The notes beneath the pieces were generated by a model, which saw only the letters and a list, made by a program, of their open reading frames with translations, was not told the origin of the DNA and made no database searches. A program made the position numbers and the translations under genes. From the NCBI RefSeq assembly GCF_004923295.1, contig NZ_CP039637.1, positions 620,001 through 684,000 of the forward strand: DNA of 64,000 bases. The letters run 5' to 3'. Numbering within the stretch: position 1 is the stretch's first letter; every line of letters starts with the position of its first letter. Positions 39,501 to 48,221 of this stretch are shown in pieces. This DNA comes from Azospirillum sp. TSH100 (GTDB lineage Bacteria > Pseudomonadota > Alphaproteobacteria > Azospirillales > Azospirillaceae).

Positions 39501-40448
39501 TCACATGAACTGCTTGCAGTTCTGCTTGGTGATCAGCGGCGCGTCGAGATAGACGGTCTTGGTCGGGATCACCTCGGCGGCGGGCTTGCCCTTCACCACC
39601 ACGTCGTCGAGCCACTGGCCGACGGTCTTGCCCATCTCCTCGAAGGGCTGGCGCACGGTTGCGATCATCGGGCTGTCGGGCTTGCAGACCTCGGCGACCG
39701 CCTGCGGATGGCCGTCGATGCCGATCACCTTCACGTTCTTCAGACCCGCACCCTTGATGACGTTGACGGCGGCCTGCGCCGGCTCGTCCCACGGCGCCCA
39801 GACGGCGTTGATGCTGTTGCCGAAGCGCGCGACGTAATCCTCCATCGTGCGGTTGGTGTCCTCGAAGAAGGCGGTGTAGTTGATGTTGTGCTCCGCCAGC
39901 ACCTTCACGCCCGAATATTCCTTCAGCACCGTCGCCATCACGTCGCCGCGCTTGCGGGTGCCGTGATGCTCCGCCATGCGCAGGAAGACGAGGTTGCCCT
40001 GCCCGCCCATCTGGTCGAGCAGATAGACCGAGACATTCGCCGACATCGCCCAATTGTTGGTGGTCACATCGACCAGAACCCCGTCGACATAGCCGGAATC
40101 GACGGCGAAGACCGGGATCTTGGCGGCCTTCGCGGCGTCGAGGGCCGCGCGGCTGGCGCGCAGGTCGGCCATGGTGATGACGATGGCCTTCACACCGCGG
40201 TTGGCGGCGTCCTGGATGTTGGACGCGGTCGCCTCGCCCGAGCCGCCGCTGTCGAGAACGCTGATCTTCCAGTCGGTCTTGCCGCTCTGCTTGGCCCAGG
40301 CGTCGAAGCCGGCCTTCACCCGCTGTTCGGACTGTGCGGCGGCGTTGGCATGAACCCAGGCGATGTCGAGTGCCTGCGCCGCACCCGCGGCGGTCATCAT
40401 CGCGACCATCGAGACAGCCGCAAGCATTCCGGAAAGCCGGTTTTTCAT
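39501..40448 (-). CDS. Sugar ABC transporter substrate-binding protein
   Basis: A 315-residue periplasmic binding protein of the ribose/galactose family (Peripla_BP_4). Signal peptide to about residue 26 (AAVSMVAMMTAAGAAQALD), then LDSGGSGEATASNIQDAANRGVKAIVIT and IGIDGHPQAVAEVCKP, typical of the family. The second of two close ATGs (40448) has the better spacing from GGGAGG. It is the first gene of the long minus-strand operon and faces the SorC gene across the inverted repeat at 40536. Confidence 0.92.
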   Translation of the reverse strand: MKNRLSGMLAAVSMVAMMTAAGAAQALDIAWVHANAAAQSEQRVKAGFDAWAKQSGKTDWKISVLDSGGSGEATASNIQDAANRGVKAIVITMADLRASRAALDAAKAAKIPVFAVDSGYVDGVLVDVTTNNWAMSANVSVYLLDQMGGQGNLVFLRMAEHHGTRKRGDVMATVLKEYSGVKVLAEHNINYTAFFEDTNRTMEDYVARFGNSINAVWAPWDEPAQAAVNVIKGAGLKNVKVIGIDGHPQAVAEVCKPDSPMIATVRQPFEEMGKTVGQWLDDVVVKGKPAAEVIPTKTVYLDAPLITKQNCKQFM

Positions 40449-40535
40449 TTCCATTTTCCTCCCATTGCCAGCTATCTGGCTGGCGAATTCTCGATGCCGG
40501 TCTTGCGCCGACACCGAAGAGCTTGTGGCGGGTCA

Positions 40536-40566
40536 TGACAAATGTCAACACCAGATACATTTGTCA
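40536..40566. promoter_or_regulatory. Operator-like perfect inverted repeat
   Basis: TGACAAATGT and its exact complement ACATTTGTCA are separated by 11 bases, in the divergent region between the sugar operon and the SorC gene. A third identical half-site lies at 41688-41697 before the next ABC operon. Centre-to-centre spacing of two helical turns fits a tetrameric SorC regulator. CTGACAG at 40569-40575 follows directly and recurs, inverted, upstream of the 41709 operon. Confidence 0.7.
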
Positions 40567-40594
40567 CCTGACAGGGGTAGAAGGGGAGGATGCG

Positions 40595-41581
40595 ATGCGG
40601 AACGGAACCAGCGAGGGGCTGGAGGACGAGGTGCTGATGGCGCGGGCGGCATGGCTGTACTATGTCGGCGGCCTCAATCAGGAGGCGGCGGCGCGGCGGC
40701 TGGGCGTCACCCGGGCGCGGGTGAACAAGCTCCTGTCCGACGCCCGCGACAGCGGGATGGTCAGCATCACCATCAATTCCGCGAATGTCGGGCTGCTGCC
40801 GGTGGAGGAGGCGATCCGTGAGCGCTATGGGCTGGACGCCTGCATCTGCACGCCGGCGCTGACCCAGGATGCCGGCGGCGAGCGGGACGACGCGCTGCTC
40901 GCCCCCTTCGCCTTCCGCGCAGTAGGCGCAGCGGCCGCAGCCCATCTGCGGCGCCATCTGGCGGAAACGGAAGACGCGGTGGTCGGCACCGGCTGGGGGC
41001 GGACGCTGGAACAGATGACCTTGCAGATGGCGGGGGTCAGCGCGCCGAAGGCGAAATTCATCAGCCTGATGGGCTCGCTGACCGCGCGGTCCGCCTACAA
41101 TCCGTTCGACGTCGTGCATGCGCTCGCGCGGACGACCGGGGCGGAGGGTTATTTCCTGCCGGTGCCCTTCATCGCCGACAGCCTGGAGGCCCGCGAGGTT
41201 CTGTTGTCGCAGCAATCGGTCCAGACGGCACTCAAGCTCGCGCGGTCGACGACGGTGGCCTACATCTCCATCGGCGAACTGCGCGAGACCTCGCTGCTGC
41301 GAACGCAGGGTATGATCAGCGCCACCGAACTGGCGGAACTGCGGGCGGCCGGGGCGGTCGGCGACACCAACGGGCTGTTCTTTGATCAGGACGGCAAGGC
41401 GGTCGATCATCCGCTGAACCATCGCACGCTTGCGCTCGGCCTCGACGGGCTGAGGCAGACCTGCACGGTGGCTCTGGTCGCCGGCCGGACGAAGCTGGAG
41501 GCCGCCCGCGCCTTCCTCGCCAGCGGTGTGGCCCGCGGGCTGATCATCGACGGCGACACCGCGCTGGAACTGGTGAAGTGA
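40595..41581 (+). CDS. SorC-family sugar-responsive transcriptional regulator
   Basis: A 328-residue regulator. The N-terminal helix-turn-helix is AAWLYYVGGLNQEAAARRLGVTRARVNKLLSDARDSG; the large C-terminal phosphosugar-binding domain has VVGTGWGRTLEQM, FISLMGSLTARSAYNPFDVVHALA and LVAGRTKLEAARAFLASGVARGLIIDG, all SorC/DeoR-like signatures. Such proteins sense a phosphorylated sugar, here plausibly the product of the FGGY kinase. It is divergent from the sugar operon and likely binds the repeat at 40536, and perhaps the half-site at 41688. Confidence 0.9.
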   Translation: MRNGTSEGLEDEVLMARAAWLYYVGGLNQEAAARRLGVTRARVNKLLSDARDSGMVSITINSANVGLLPVEEAIRERYGLDACICTPALTQDAGGERDDALLAPFAFRAVGAAAAAHLRRHLAETEDAVVGTGWGRTLEQMTLQMAGVSAPKAKFISLMGSLTARSAYNPFDVVHALARTTGAEGYFLPVPFIADSLEAREVLLSQQSVQTALKLARSTTVAYISIGELRETSLLRTQGMISATELAELRAAGAVGDTNGLFFDQDGKAVDHPLNHRTLALGLDGLRQTCTVALVAGRTKLEAARAFLASGVARGLIIDGDTALELVK

Positions 41582-41618
41582 CAATTCCGTCGTCGTAACG
41601 GGCGGTACGCCGCCGCAG

Positions 41619-41657
41619 CTGTCAGGACCCTGTCAGACTTTCCCCTCATACTGTCAG
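41619..41657 (+). repeat. Three CTGTCAG heptamers
   Basis: CTGTCAG occurs at 41619-41625, 41630-41636 and 41651-41657 in the 127-base gap between the SorC gene and the next ABC operon; the complement occurs at 40569-40575. They may be regulator contacts or part of a promoter; no assignment is possible. Confidence 0.5.
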
Positions 41658-41687
41658 CAAGCCCCGCAATCGGCGGCCTGAGCAACA

Positions 41688-41697
41688 TGACAAATGT
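41688..41697. promoter_or_regulatory. Copy of the SorC-region half-site before the ABC operon
   Basis: TGACAAATGT, identical to one arm of the repeat at 40536-40566 (the match extends to CATGACAAATGT if one base is allowed), lies 11 bases upstream of the ATPase start and touches its GGGAGG ribosome site. Confidence 0.55.
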
Positions 41698-41708
41698 GGG
41701 AGGAAACG

Positions 41709-42533
41709 ATGAACAGGACGTCGCCGACCGTCCGTTCCGCCATCGCGGGCGCGCCCGTCGATCCGGTGGCGGCCGTGGCCCCGGCCAGCCCGTTGCTGGA
41801 AGTGTCCGGCGTCACCTTGCAGTACAAGACGTCGGATCATCTGGTGACGGCCACCTACCGGGTCGATTTCCAGGTTTTCAAATCCGACCGCTATGTCCTG
41901 CTCGGCCCGTCGGGCTGCGGGAAATCCACCCTGCTGAAGGCGATCGGCGGCTATCTGGAGCCGGTGGAGGGCGCCATCCGCCTGAACGGTCACGAGGTGA
42001 CCCGCCCCGGTCCCGACCGTATGATGGTGTTCCAGGAATTCGACCAGCTGCTGCCCTGGAAAAGCGTGCGCGAGAACGTGCTGTTCGCGCTGACCACCAG
42101 CGGCCGCGCCAAGGGGGCCGAGGCGGCGGAGCGCACCGACCATTATATCAACAAGGTCGGTCTGGCGAAGTTCGCCCACAGCTTCCCGCACACGCTGTCC
42201 GGCGGCATGAAGCAGCGCGTCGCCATCGCCCGCGGCATGGCGATGGAGCCGGACGTCCTGCTGATGGACGAGCCCTATGCCGCGCTCGACGCCCTGACCC
42301 GCCGCCGCATGCAGGACGAACTGCTGCGCCTGTGGGACGACACCAAATTCACCGTCCTGTTCGTGACCCACTCCATCGAGGAGGCGATCCGTGTCGGCAC
42401 CCGCATCCTGCTGCTGTCGCCGCATCCGGGACAGGTGAAAGCCGAACTGAACAGCATCCCGCCGGAGCATCTCGGCACCGCCGCCCAGGCGGAATTGGAA
42501 GCCCGCATCAACGACATGCTGTTCGTCCACTGA
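41709..42533 (+). CDS. Nitrate/sulfonate-type ABC transporter ATPase
   Basis: A 274-residue ATPase of the SsuB/TauB/NrtD group: Walker A GPSGCGKST, Q-loop FQEFDQLLPWKSV, signature LSGGMKQRVAIARGM, Walker B VLLMDEPYAALD and switch His in FVTHSIEEA. ATG 41709 follows GGGAGGAAAC. It starts a three-gene importer operon on the plus strand after the SorC gene. Confidence 0.92.
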   Translation: MNRTSPTVRSAIAGAPVDPVAAVAPASPLLEVSGVTLQYKTSDHLVTATYRVDFQVFKSDRYVLLGPSGCGKSTLLKAIGGYLEPVEGAIRLNGHEVTRPGPDRMMVFQEFDQLLPWKSVRENVLFALTTSGRAKGAEAAERTDHYINKVGLAKFAHSFPHTLSGGMKQRVAIARGMAMEPDVLLMDEPYAALDALTRRRMQDELLRLWDDTKFTVLFVTHSIEEAIRVGTRILLLSPHPGQVKAELNSIPPEHLGTAAQAELEARINDMLFVH

Positions 42534-42541
42534 GGCCCGCC

Positions 42542-43429
42542 ATGACCATGCACTCCACCATGCAATCCATTCTCGTCGACCGTCCGGAGATCATCCGGGA
42601 CGTGTCCCGCTCGACCGTCATCGCCGATGTCGAGAAGCCGTTGAGCGCGTGGGAGCGGCTCTACCGCGTCCCGCTGCTGCGCAAGGCGCTGATCCTGCTG
42701 GTGCTCTCCCTGATCTGGGAGGTCTATGGCCGCTGGCTCGACAACCCGCTGCTGTTCCCGCCCTTCTCGGCGATGCTCCAGGCCTTCGCCACCGACCTCG
42801 CCGGCGGCATCATCCCGGCGCGCACCCTGGTTTCGCTGCAGACGCTGGTGATCGGCTATGCCATGGGCATCCTGCTGGCGGCCCTGCTGACCACCGTCGC
42901 CATCGGTTCGCAGATCGGCACCGACTTGCTGGAGACGATGACCTCCATGCTGAACCCGCTGCCGGCGATCGCGCTGCTGCCGCTGGCGCTGATCTGGTTC
43001 GGTCTCGGCTCGGGCAGCGTGATCTTCGTGCTCGTCCATTCCGTTCTGTGGGCCATCGCGCTCAACACCCATGCCGGTTTCCGCTCCGTCTCCAACACGC
43101 TGCGCATGGTCGGCCGGAATTACGGGCTGAACGGTTTGGGGCTGGTCCGCCACATCCTGATCCCCGCCGCCTTCCCGTCGATCCTGACCGGCCTGAAGGT
43201 GGGCTGGGCCTTCGCCTGGCGCACGCTGATCGCGGCGGAACTGGTGTTCGGCGTCAGCTCCGGTTCCGGCGGGCTTGGCTGGTACATCTTCGAGAACCGC
43301 AACCAGCTGGAAACGGCCAACGTCTTCGCTGGCCTGTTCACCGTGATCCTGATCGGCCTCGTCGTCGAGAACGGCGTCTTCGCGACCATCGAGCGGCGCA
43401 CCATCCGCCGCTGGGGCATGCAGCACTGA
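42542..43429 (+). CDS. Nitrate/sulfonate-type ABC transporter permease
   Basis: A 295-residue inner-membrane permease with about six spans and the EAA-like loop LRMVGRNYGLNGLGLVRHILIPAAFPSILTGLKVGWAFAWR, characteristic of the SsuC/TauC family. A 45-residue cytoplasmic leader precedes the first span. It follows the ATPase by 8 bases and precedes the binding protein by 35 bases. Confidence 0.9.
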   Translation: MTMHSTMQSILVDRPEIIRDVSRSTVIADVEKPLSAWERLYRVPLLRKALILLVLSLIWEVYGRWLDNPLLFPPFSAMLQAFATDLAGGIIPARTLVSLQTLVIGYAMGILLAALLTTVAIGSQIGTDLLETMTSMLNPLPAIALLPLALIWFGLGSGSVIFVLVHSVLWAIALNTHAGFRSVSNTLRMVGRNYGLNGLGLVRHILIPAAFPSILTGLKVGWAFAWRTLIAAELVFGVSSGSGGLGWYIFENRNQLETANVFAGLFTVILIGLVVENGVFATIERRTIRRWGMQH

Positions 43430-43464
43430 TCCGGCAACCAAGAATTCTTATGGGAGGACCATTG

Positions 43465-44484
43465 ATGACCGCATTCGCGACCCTGCGCCGGGCCGGCGTT
43501 CTGGCGACGGCACTGATCGCACTGGCCACCGGCAGCGTCCGTGCCGAAACCGCCGAGGTCCACATCTCCAAGGGCTACGGCATCCTCTATCTGCCGATGA
43601 TCGTCATGGAGCACGAGAAGCTCCTGGAGAAGCAGGCCAAGGCGGCCGGGCTCGGCGACGTCAAGGTCGGCTGGCTGGAGCTGGACGGCGGCAACGTCAT
43701 CAACGACGCCATGATCTCCGGCAATCTCGACATCGCCGCCATCGGCGTGCCCGGCTTCCTGACGCTGTGGTCGAAGGTGAAGGGCAACGCGAAGCTGGAG
43801 GTCTCCGGTCTGGCCGGGCTCAGCGCCACCTCGCTCTACCTGAACACCAACAACCCCAACATCAAGTCGCTGAAGGACTTCACCGCGAAGGACAAGATCG
43901 CCCTGCCCGGCATCAAGACCTCGCTGTCCGCCGTCGTTCTGCAAATGGCGGTCGCCAAGGAGTTCGGCGACGACAATTACGCCAAGCTCGATCCGATGAC
44001 GGTCGGCCTGCCGCACCCGGAAGCCTATACGGCGCTCGTTTCCGGCAAGACCGAGGTGAACAGCCATCTCGGCTCGCCGCCCTATTCCTTCATGGAGCTG
44101 GAAAACCCCCAGGTGCATCGGGTGATGAACTCGGTGGACGTGCTCGGCAACATCTCGCTCGATCTGGTCTATGCGCCCAAGCGCTTCATCGACGCCAACC
44201 CGAAGCTGACCGCCGCCTTCGTCGCAGCGCTGGAGGAGGCCGACAAGCTGATCGCCGACGAGCCGGCGCGTGCGGCAACGATCTATGTCCAGTCCGCCAA
44301 GGCCAAGCTGTCCGCCGACGAGGTGGAACGGATGATCAAGGATCCGGACACCAAATTCTCGACCACGCCCAACGGCGTCATGCAGTTCGCCAACTTCATG
44401 GGGCGGGTCGGCACGATCAAGACCAAGCCGGCGACGTGGCAGGATCTGTTCATCGCCAACGTCCACTCCCTGCCCGGAAGCTGA
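43465..44484 (+). CDS. NitT/TauT-type ABC transporter substrate-binding protein
   Basis: A 339-residue periplasmic binding protein: signal peptide to about residue 27 (ATALIALATGSVRAE), then KGYGILYLPMIVMEHEKLLEKQA, LDIAAIGVPGFLTLWSK and LPGIKTSLSAVVLQMAVAKEFG, matching the SsuA/TauA/NMT1 fold. RBS GGGAGGACC. The cargo could be a sulfonate, pyrimidine-like or other organic nitrogen/sulfur compound; no enzyme in the operon helps decide. Confidence 0.9.
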   Translation: MTAFATLRRAGVLATALIALATGSVRAETAEVHISKGYGILYLPMIVMEHEKLLEKQAKAAGLGDVKVGWLELDGGNVINDAMISGNLDIAAIGVPGFLTLWSKVKGNAKLEVSGLAGLSATSLYLNTNNPNIKSLKDFTAKDKIALPGIKTSLSAVVLQMAVAKEFGDDNYAKLDPMTVGLPHPEAYTALVSGKTEVNSHLGSPPYSFMELENPQVHRVMNSVDVLGNISLDLVYAPKRFIDANPKLTAAFVAALEEADKLIADEPARAATIYVQSAKAKLSADEVERMIKDPDTKFSTTPNGVMQFANFMGRVGTIKTKPATWQDLFIANVHSLPGS

Positions 44485-44515
44485 ACGCTCACCCGCTCCC
44501 GCTTCGGCACGAACT

Positions 44516-44544
44516 GGCCCGGGTTTTCCCCGGGCCGTTTTTTT
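44516..44544 (+). terminator. Rho-independent terminator
   Basis: GGCCCGGG pairs with CCCGGGCC around a TTTTC loop, followed by G and seven T. It ends the importer operon and, seen from the other strand, lies just past the end of the kinase gene, so it separates two convergent units. Confidence 0.93.
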
Positions 44545-44548
44545 GCCG

Positions 44549-47056
44549 TTACGGTTGATGCAGGAACGCCTTCCATTGCTGGAGGAAGCGGGCGCGCTTC
44601 AGATGGTCCATGAAGACCAGCAGGGCGGGGCCGAGCGCGATCCGTTGCGTCGGGCCGCGCATCTCCTCCTGCAGATGGGTCGCCGACATCGGACCGCCGA
44701 CCGTCGGCTGGATGGAATAGAAGGCCGTGTTGGCGGCGACCACCGCCTGCCCGCGTTCCGACAGCAGGTAATCGATGAAGCGCCCGGCCAGATCCGGGGC
44801 GCTCGCCCGCTGGGGGATCAGGGCGACGCGCGTCATAACCAGCGTGTAGTCGGACGGCAGGACAATGCCGATATGCGCGCCGTGGAGCTGCCGCTCCCGC
44901 GCGTAGGATCCCAGCAGATTGTAACCGATCAGGCTCTCGCCGCGCTCGATGGAGGCCACCATGTCGGAGGTGCAGCACATCTGCCTCGCCTGATTCTCGC
45001 CGAGCGCATCGGCGAGCTGCCAGAACTGGCTGGTCAGGACGGAATCCTGTGTCGCGAACAGATAGCCGATGCCGCTCTCCTCGATGTCGTAGGTCACCAC
45101 CCGGCCGCGGTAGCGCTCCCTCCGGTCGCGCAGCAGATGGATCAGATCCTCGCGGGAGCGCGGCACCTCGCCGGCCGGAACGAGGTCGCGGTTGAAGACG
45201 ATGGCCGCCGGTTCCTGGGTGAAGCCGAAGGCGGCGCTGCGCCAGATTGCCCAGTCGGGAAGCGCCTCCGTCGCCGGGGAGCTGTAGCGACGCGCGTGCC
45301 CGTCATTGACCAGCTTCACCTGCAAGCCGGAGGCGGAGCTGATGACCAGATCCGGTACGTCGCCGGTCGCCCGCTTGACGACCGACTCGTACAGCTCCCC
45401 GGTGTTCATCTCCCGGTACTCGACGGTGACCGTCGGGTTCGCCTGCTGGAAATCCCGGATCAGCGGCTCGATCGCCGGCCGGTCGGTGGCGGCGTCGATG
45501 CGCAGCCGCTCCACCCCGCCCGCGGACGCTGGATAGAGAACCGGCTCCAGGGCCAGGGCCGGCCTGGGAAGAGTCAGTGGAAGGGCTGGCAGCATCAGGA
45601 GGAGAATCAGGCCGAACATCCGTTTCCCGGCCGGGCCGGTGCCGGCGCTCGTCTCCGCGGGGCGGTCTGGAGTCGGGAATTCCAGGCGGACGATCAGACC
45701 GCCGCCGGGGCGGTCGAGCAGGGAAAGTGCCGCATGATGGGCCTCGGCCACCGCCGCGGCGATGGAGAGGCCGAGGCCGCTGCCGGCGATCCCCTTCGAC
45801 AGCCGCCCGCGGCTGAAGCGCTCGAACACCTTGGACTTCTCCCCGTCCGGTATGCCGGGACCGCGGTCGGCGATCTCCACCAGCGGGCCGTAATCGGCGG
45901 TTCCCGGACGTACCTGCACGTCGATGGAACCGGCGCCGCCGTATTTGACCGCATTGTCCAGCAGGTTTGACAGAGCCTCCCGCAGGGTCACCGGGTCGCC
46001 ATGCAGCAGCGCGTCCCCTTCGGCCGGCTCGCGGGTCAGGGTGATGGGGGGAGCGTCGGGGCGGCCGGTCATCTGCTGGACGATCTGCCGAAGCAGAGCA
46101 TCGAGGTCCACCACCTGCGGCTGGACCGACTCCGCTCGGTGGACGACGGTCGCATGGTTCAGCAGCTGCGTGGTCAGTTCGCTCGCCTCGACGGCGTTGC
46201 GGTGGATGCGCTCGACGCGGTTCCGCAGGCGCTCGACATCCGCCTCGCGGCGCGCCAGTTCGGCCTGCGAGCGCAGCGCCGCCAGGGGGGTGCGGATCTG
46301 ATGGGCCGCGTCTGCCAGAAAGGACTGGGTGGAATCCAGGCTGGCCTTGAAGCGGACCACCAGCTGGTTGATGGCGGCCAGCAGTTGTCCGACCTCGGTC
46401 GGCACCGGGGCATCGATCGGGGTGAAGTCCTGCGGTTGCCGCGCTCGGATCAGGGCTTCGAGAAAGGCCAAGGGCGCCAGCGCCTGACGGACGCCGAACC
46501 ACAGCAGGACGCCGCCGACCACCACGGCGAAGGCGATGGGCGCGAAGGAGTTGGCGACCAGCTTTGATGCCAGCAGGTCGCGGGCCTCGCGGGTCTGGGC
46601 GACCACCACGGTCACCCATCCGGACCGCGGCACGCCGCTGATGAAACGCCCGGTGACCGCAATCCGCACCGGGGCATCGCTGTAGATGGCGTTCTGAAAC
46701 ACCGGCGTGTCGTCATGCACCGTGACGCCGGGCAGATCCTCGTAGCCGGTGACGAGCAGGCCGCCCGGCGCCATCACCTTGTAGAAGACCCGGTCGTGCC
46801 GGGCCGTGCCCAGCACGCTGAGCGACGAATAGGGCAGATCCACCGTGATGGCGCCGTTCTCAACCCGCACGGCGTCGGCGATCGACAGGGCCGACGCCGA
46901 CAGAAGCTGGTCATAGGCGCTGTCCGCCGCCTCCTGTGCATAACTGCGGACGAACAGGAACAGGATGAGGGTGACGACGCCGAGGACCACGAACATCCGG
47001 CTCAGCAGGCGCCGGCGCAGCGAGCCCCCCGCGGCGGCCCGACCTTCAGTCGGCAT
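44549..47056 (-). CDS. Sensor histidine kinase fused to ABC-type substrate-binding domain
   Basis: An 835-residue protein joining two normally separate parts. Residues 1-475: TctE-like kinase with a span (FVVLGVVTLILFLFV), a periplasmic sensor, a second span (FAPIAFAVVVGGVLLWFG), the phosphorylated His at about 252 (DAAHQIRTPLAAL), N-box NLLDNAVKYG, and ATP motifs DRGPGIP and GSGLGLSI. Residues 480-505: a signal-like helix KRMFGLILLLMLPALPLTL ending in ALALE. Residues 505-835: an iron-type (SBP_bac) binding domain with DLVISSASGLQVKLVNDGHA and PAAIVFNRDLV. Each half has the usual family length. The start at 47056 overlaps the regulator stop by 11 bases. The second half might also be made separately from ATG 45619 or released by signal peptidase. 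Confidence 0.9.
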   Translation of the reverse strand: MPTEGRAAAGGSLRRRLLSRMFVVLGVVTLILFLFVRSYAQEAADSAYDQLLSASALSIADAVRVENGAITVDLPYSSLSVLGTARHDRVFYKVMAPGGLLVTGYEDLPGVTVHDDTPVFQNAIYSDAPVRIAVTGRFISGVPRSGWVTVVVAQTREARDLLASKLVANSFAPIAFAVVVGGVLLWFGVRQALAPLAFLEALIRARQPQDFTPIDAPVPTEVGQLLAAINQLVVRFKASLDSTQSFLADAAHQIRTPLAALRSQAELARREADVERLRNRVERIHRNAVEASELTTQLLNHATVVHRAESVQPQVVDLDALLRQIVQQMTGRPDAPPITLTREPAEGDALLHGDPVTLREALSNLLDNAVKYGGAGSIDVQVRPGTADYGPLVEIADRGPGIPDGEKSKVFERFSRGRLSKGIAGSGLGLSIAAAVAEAHHAALSLLDRPGGGLIVRLEFPTPDRPAETSAGTGPAGKRMFGLILLLMLPALPLTLPRPALALEPVLYPASAGGVERLRIDAATDRPAIEPLIRDFQQANPTVTVEYREMNTGELYESVVKRATGDVPDLVISSASGLQVKLVNDGHARRYSSPATEALPDWAIWRSAAFGFTQEPAAIVFNRDLVPAGEVPRSREDLIHLLRDRRERYRGRVVTYDIEESGIGYLFATQDSVLTSQFWQLADALGENQARQMCCTSDMVASIERGESLIGYNLLGSYARERQLHGAHIGIVLPSDYTLVMTRVALIPQRASAPDLAGRFIDYLLSERGQAVVAANTAFYSIQPTVGGPMSATHLQEEMRGPTQRIALGPALLVFMDHLKRARFLQQWKAFLHQP

Positions 47057-47720
47057 TTTGCTTTTCACCCACATAGCCGACGCCATGCACGGTGCGGATC
47101 ACCACCGAGGCGCCCTCCAGCTTGCGCCGCAGGCGGGAGACCGACATCTCCACCGCGTTCGGCGTCACCGCCTGTTCCAGATCGAAGAGCTGTTCGATGA
47201 GCGCGGTCCTGGTCAGCACGCGCCCCAGATTGCCAAGGAACAGCTCCAGCAGCCGGAACTCCCGCGCGCTGAGGTCGAGCGGCCGGCCATCGATCGACAC
47301 CGTCCGCCCCGCCGCGTCGAACGCCAGATTCCCGAAAACGGCTTGGGACGAGGCCATGCCGTGGGAACGGCGCAGCAGGGCACGGCACCGTGCCTCCAGT
47401 TCGCGCAGGTCGAAAGGCTTCACGATATAGTCGTCGGCGCCGAGGTCGAGCAGATGGATCTTGGTGTCGATCTGCGACCGCGCCGTGGTGACCAGCACCG
47501 GCGTCCGGTCGCCCCGGCGGCGCAGCTGGCGCAGCAGGGTCTGCCCGTCCGGTCCCGGCAGCATGACGTCGAGGATGATGAGCTGGTAGGTCTCCGTGCG
47601 CAGGAGCTCGTCGGCCTGATGGCCGTCCGCCGCCCAATCGACGGCATGACCAAGGCCGCGCAGGCTGTCTATGACGGCATCGGCCAGATCCTCGGCATCC
47701 TCGATCACCAAGATCCGCAT
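47046..47720 (-). CDS. OmpR-family response regulator (TctD-like)
   Basis: A 224-residue response regulator. Receiver: acidic pair ED in VIEDAED, phosphorylated Asp in LIILDVMLPGPDG, Thr in VLVTTARS and Lys in DYIVKPFD. DNA-binding winged helix: LSAREFRLLELFLGNLGRVLTR and VEMSVSRLRRKLEGASVVIRTVHGVGYV. Start at 47720 chosen over ATG 47726 for better spacing from GAGAG. It is the partner of the fused kinase; TctD-type pairs usually control uptake of tricarboxylates or related compounds. Confidence 0.94.
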   Translation of the reverse strand: MRILVIEDAEDLADAVIDSLRGLGHAVDWAADGHQADELLRTETYQLIILDVMLPGPDGQTLLRQLRRRGDRTPVLVTTARSQIDTKIHLLDLGADDYIVKPFDLRELEARCRALLRRSHGMASSQAVFGNLAFDAAGRTVSIDGRPLDLSAREFRLLELFLGNLGRVLTRTALIEQLFDLEQAVTPNAVEMSVSRLRRKLEGASVVIRTVHGVGYVGEKQNAD

Positions 47721-47947
47721 CGGCATTCTCTCGTGGATTGGGCCGCGATCATACAACGCATGCGATCCGCACCATCGCGCTTTCTTGGCTCGGGCGATGA
47801 TGAAAGTCGCACACCGATGCACAAGAATGCGTCGCGCCCGATTGAAATTTAGGCAACCGCCTCGTGCCTCGCCGTCGCCCGTCCCGGAATTCCGCCGAAT
47901 CCCAGGCCACGGGAGTTGGCACGGATCCTGCGAAGTACCGGACGTAA

Positions 47948-48070
47948 AGCCGCTAGGGTTCCGGCCGGTCCGCAGTGTCATGCGATCCGGTGGCTGGTCC
48001 GAGAGCGGCGACCTGTCCGGTGAACAGCGGACGGGCACACGGCGGGACAAAAGCCCGGGAGGTTCCGAAC
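47948..48070 (+). promoter_or_regulatory. Guanidine-I (ykkC) riboswitch
   Basis: The conserved elements are present in order and spacing: CTAGGGTTCCGG at 47953-47964, GGTCCGAGAGCGG at 47996-48008, and ACGGCGGGACAAAAGCCC followed by GGGAGGTT to 48064. These are the defining blocks of the ykkC class, which binds free guanidinium. It lies 150 bases upstream of genes for guanidine carboxylation, exactly where this class is expected. Between aptamer and gene are two tight hairpins (48136-48153 and 48187-48204, the latter ending just before GGAAGGAGG), a likely expression platform; no T-rich terminator is seen. The part of the gap from 47727 to 47945 shows no gene. Confidence 0.95.
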
Positions 48071-48221
48071 ACGGAGGCGTGCAGCCCCGGTGGGACTTCC
48101 CCGCTACGCCTGCATTCCTCCCTTCACGATGCTCCGGCCGGGACGACCCGGCCCGTGGTCCATTCCGGGCCGCGCCGGGAGCCTTTGCCGGGACGGCCCG
48201 GCACGGGAAGGAGGCAAGTCC

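Noticed and set aside
47948-48070. Cobalamin or other riboswitch
   Set aside because: The conserved blocks and the downstream guanidine genes fit the guanidine-I class; no cobalamin-box sequence or cobalamin gene is present.
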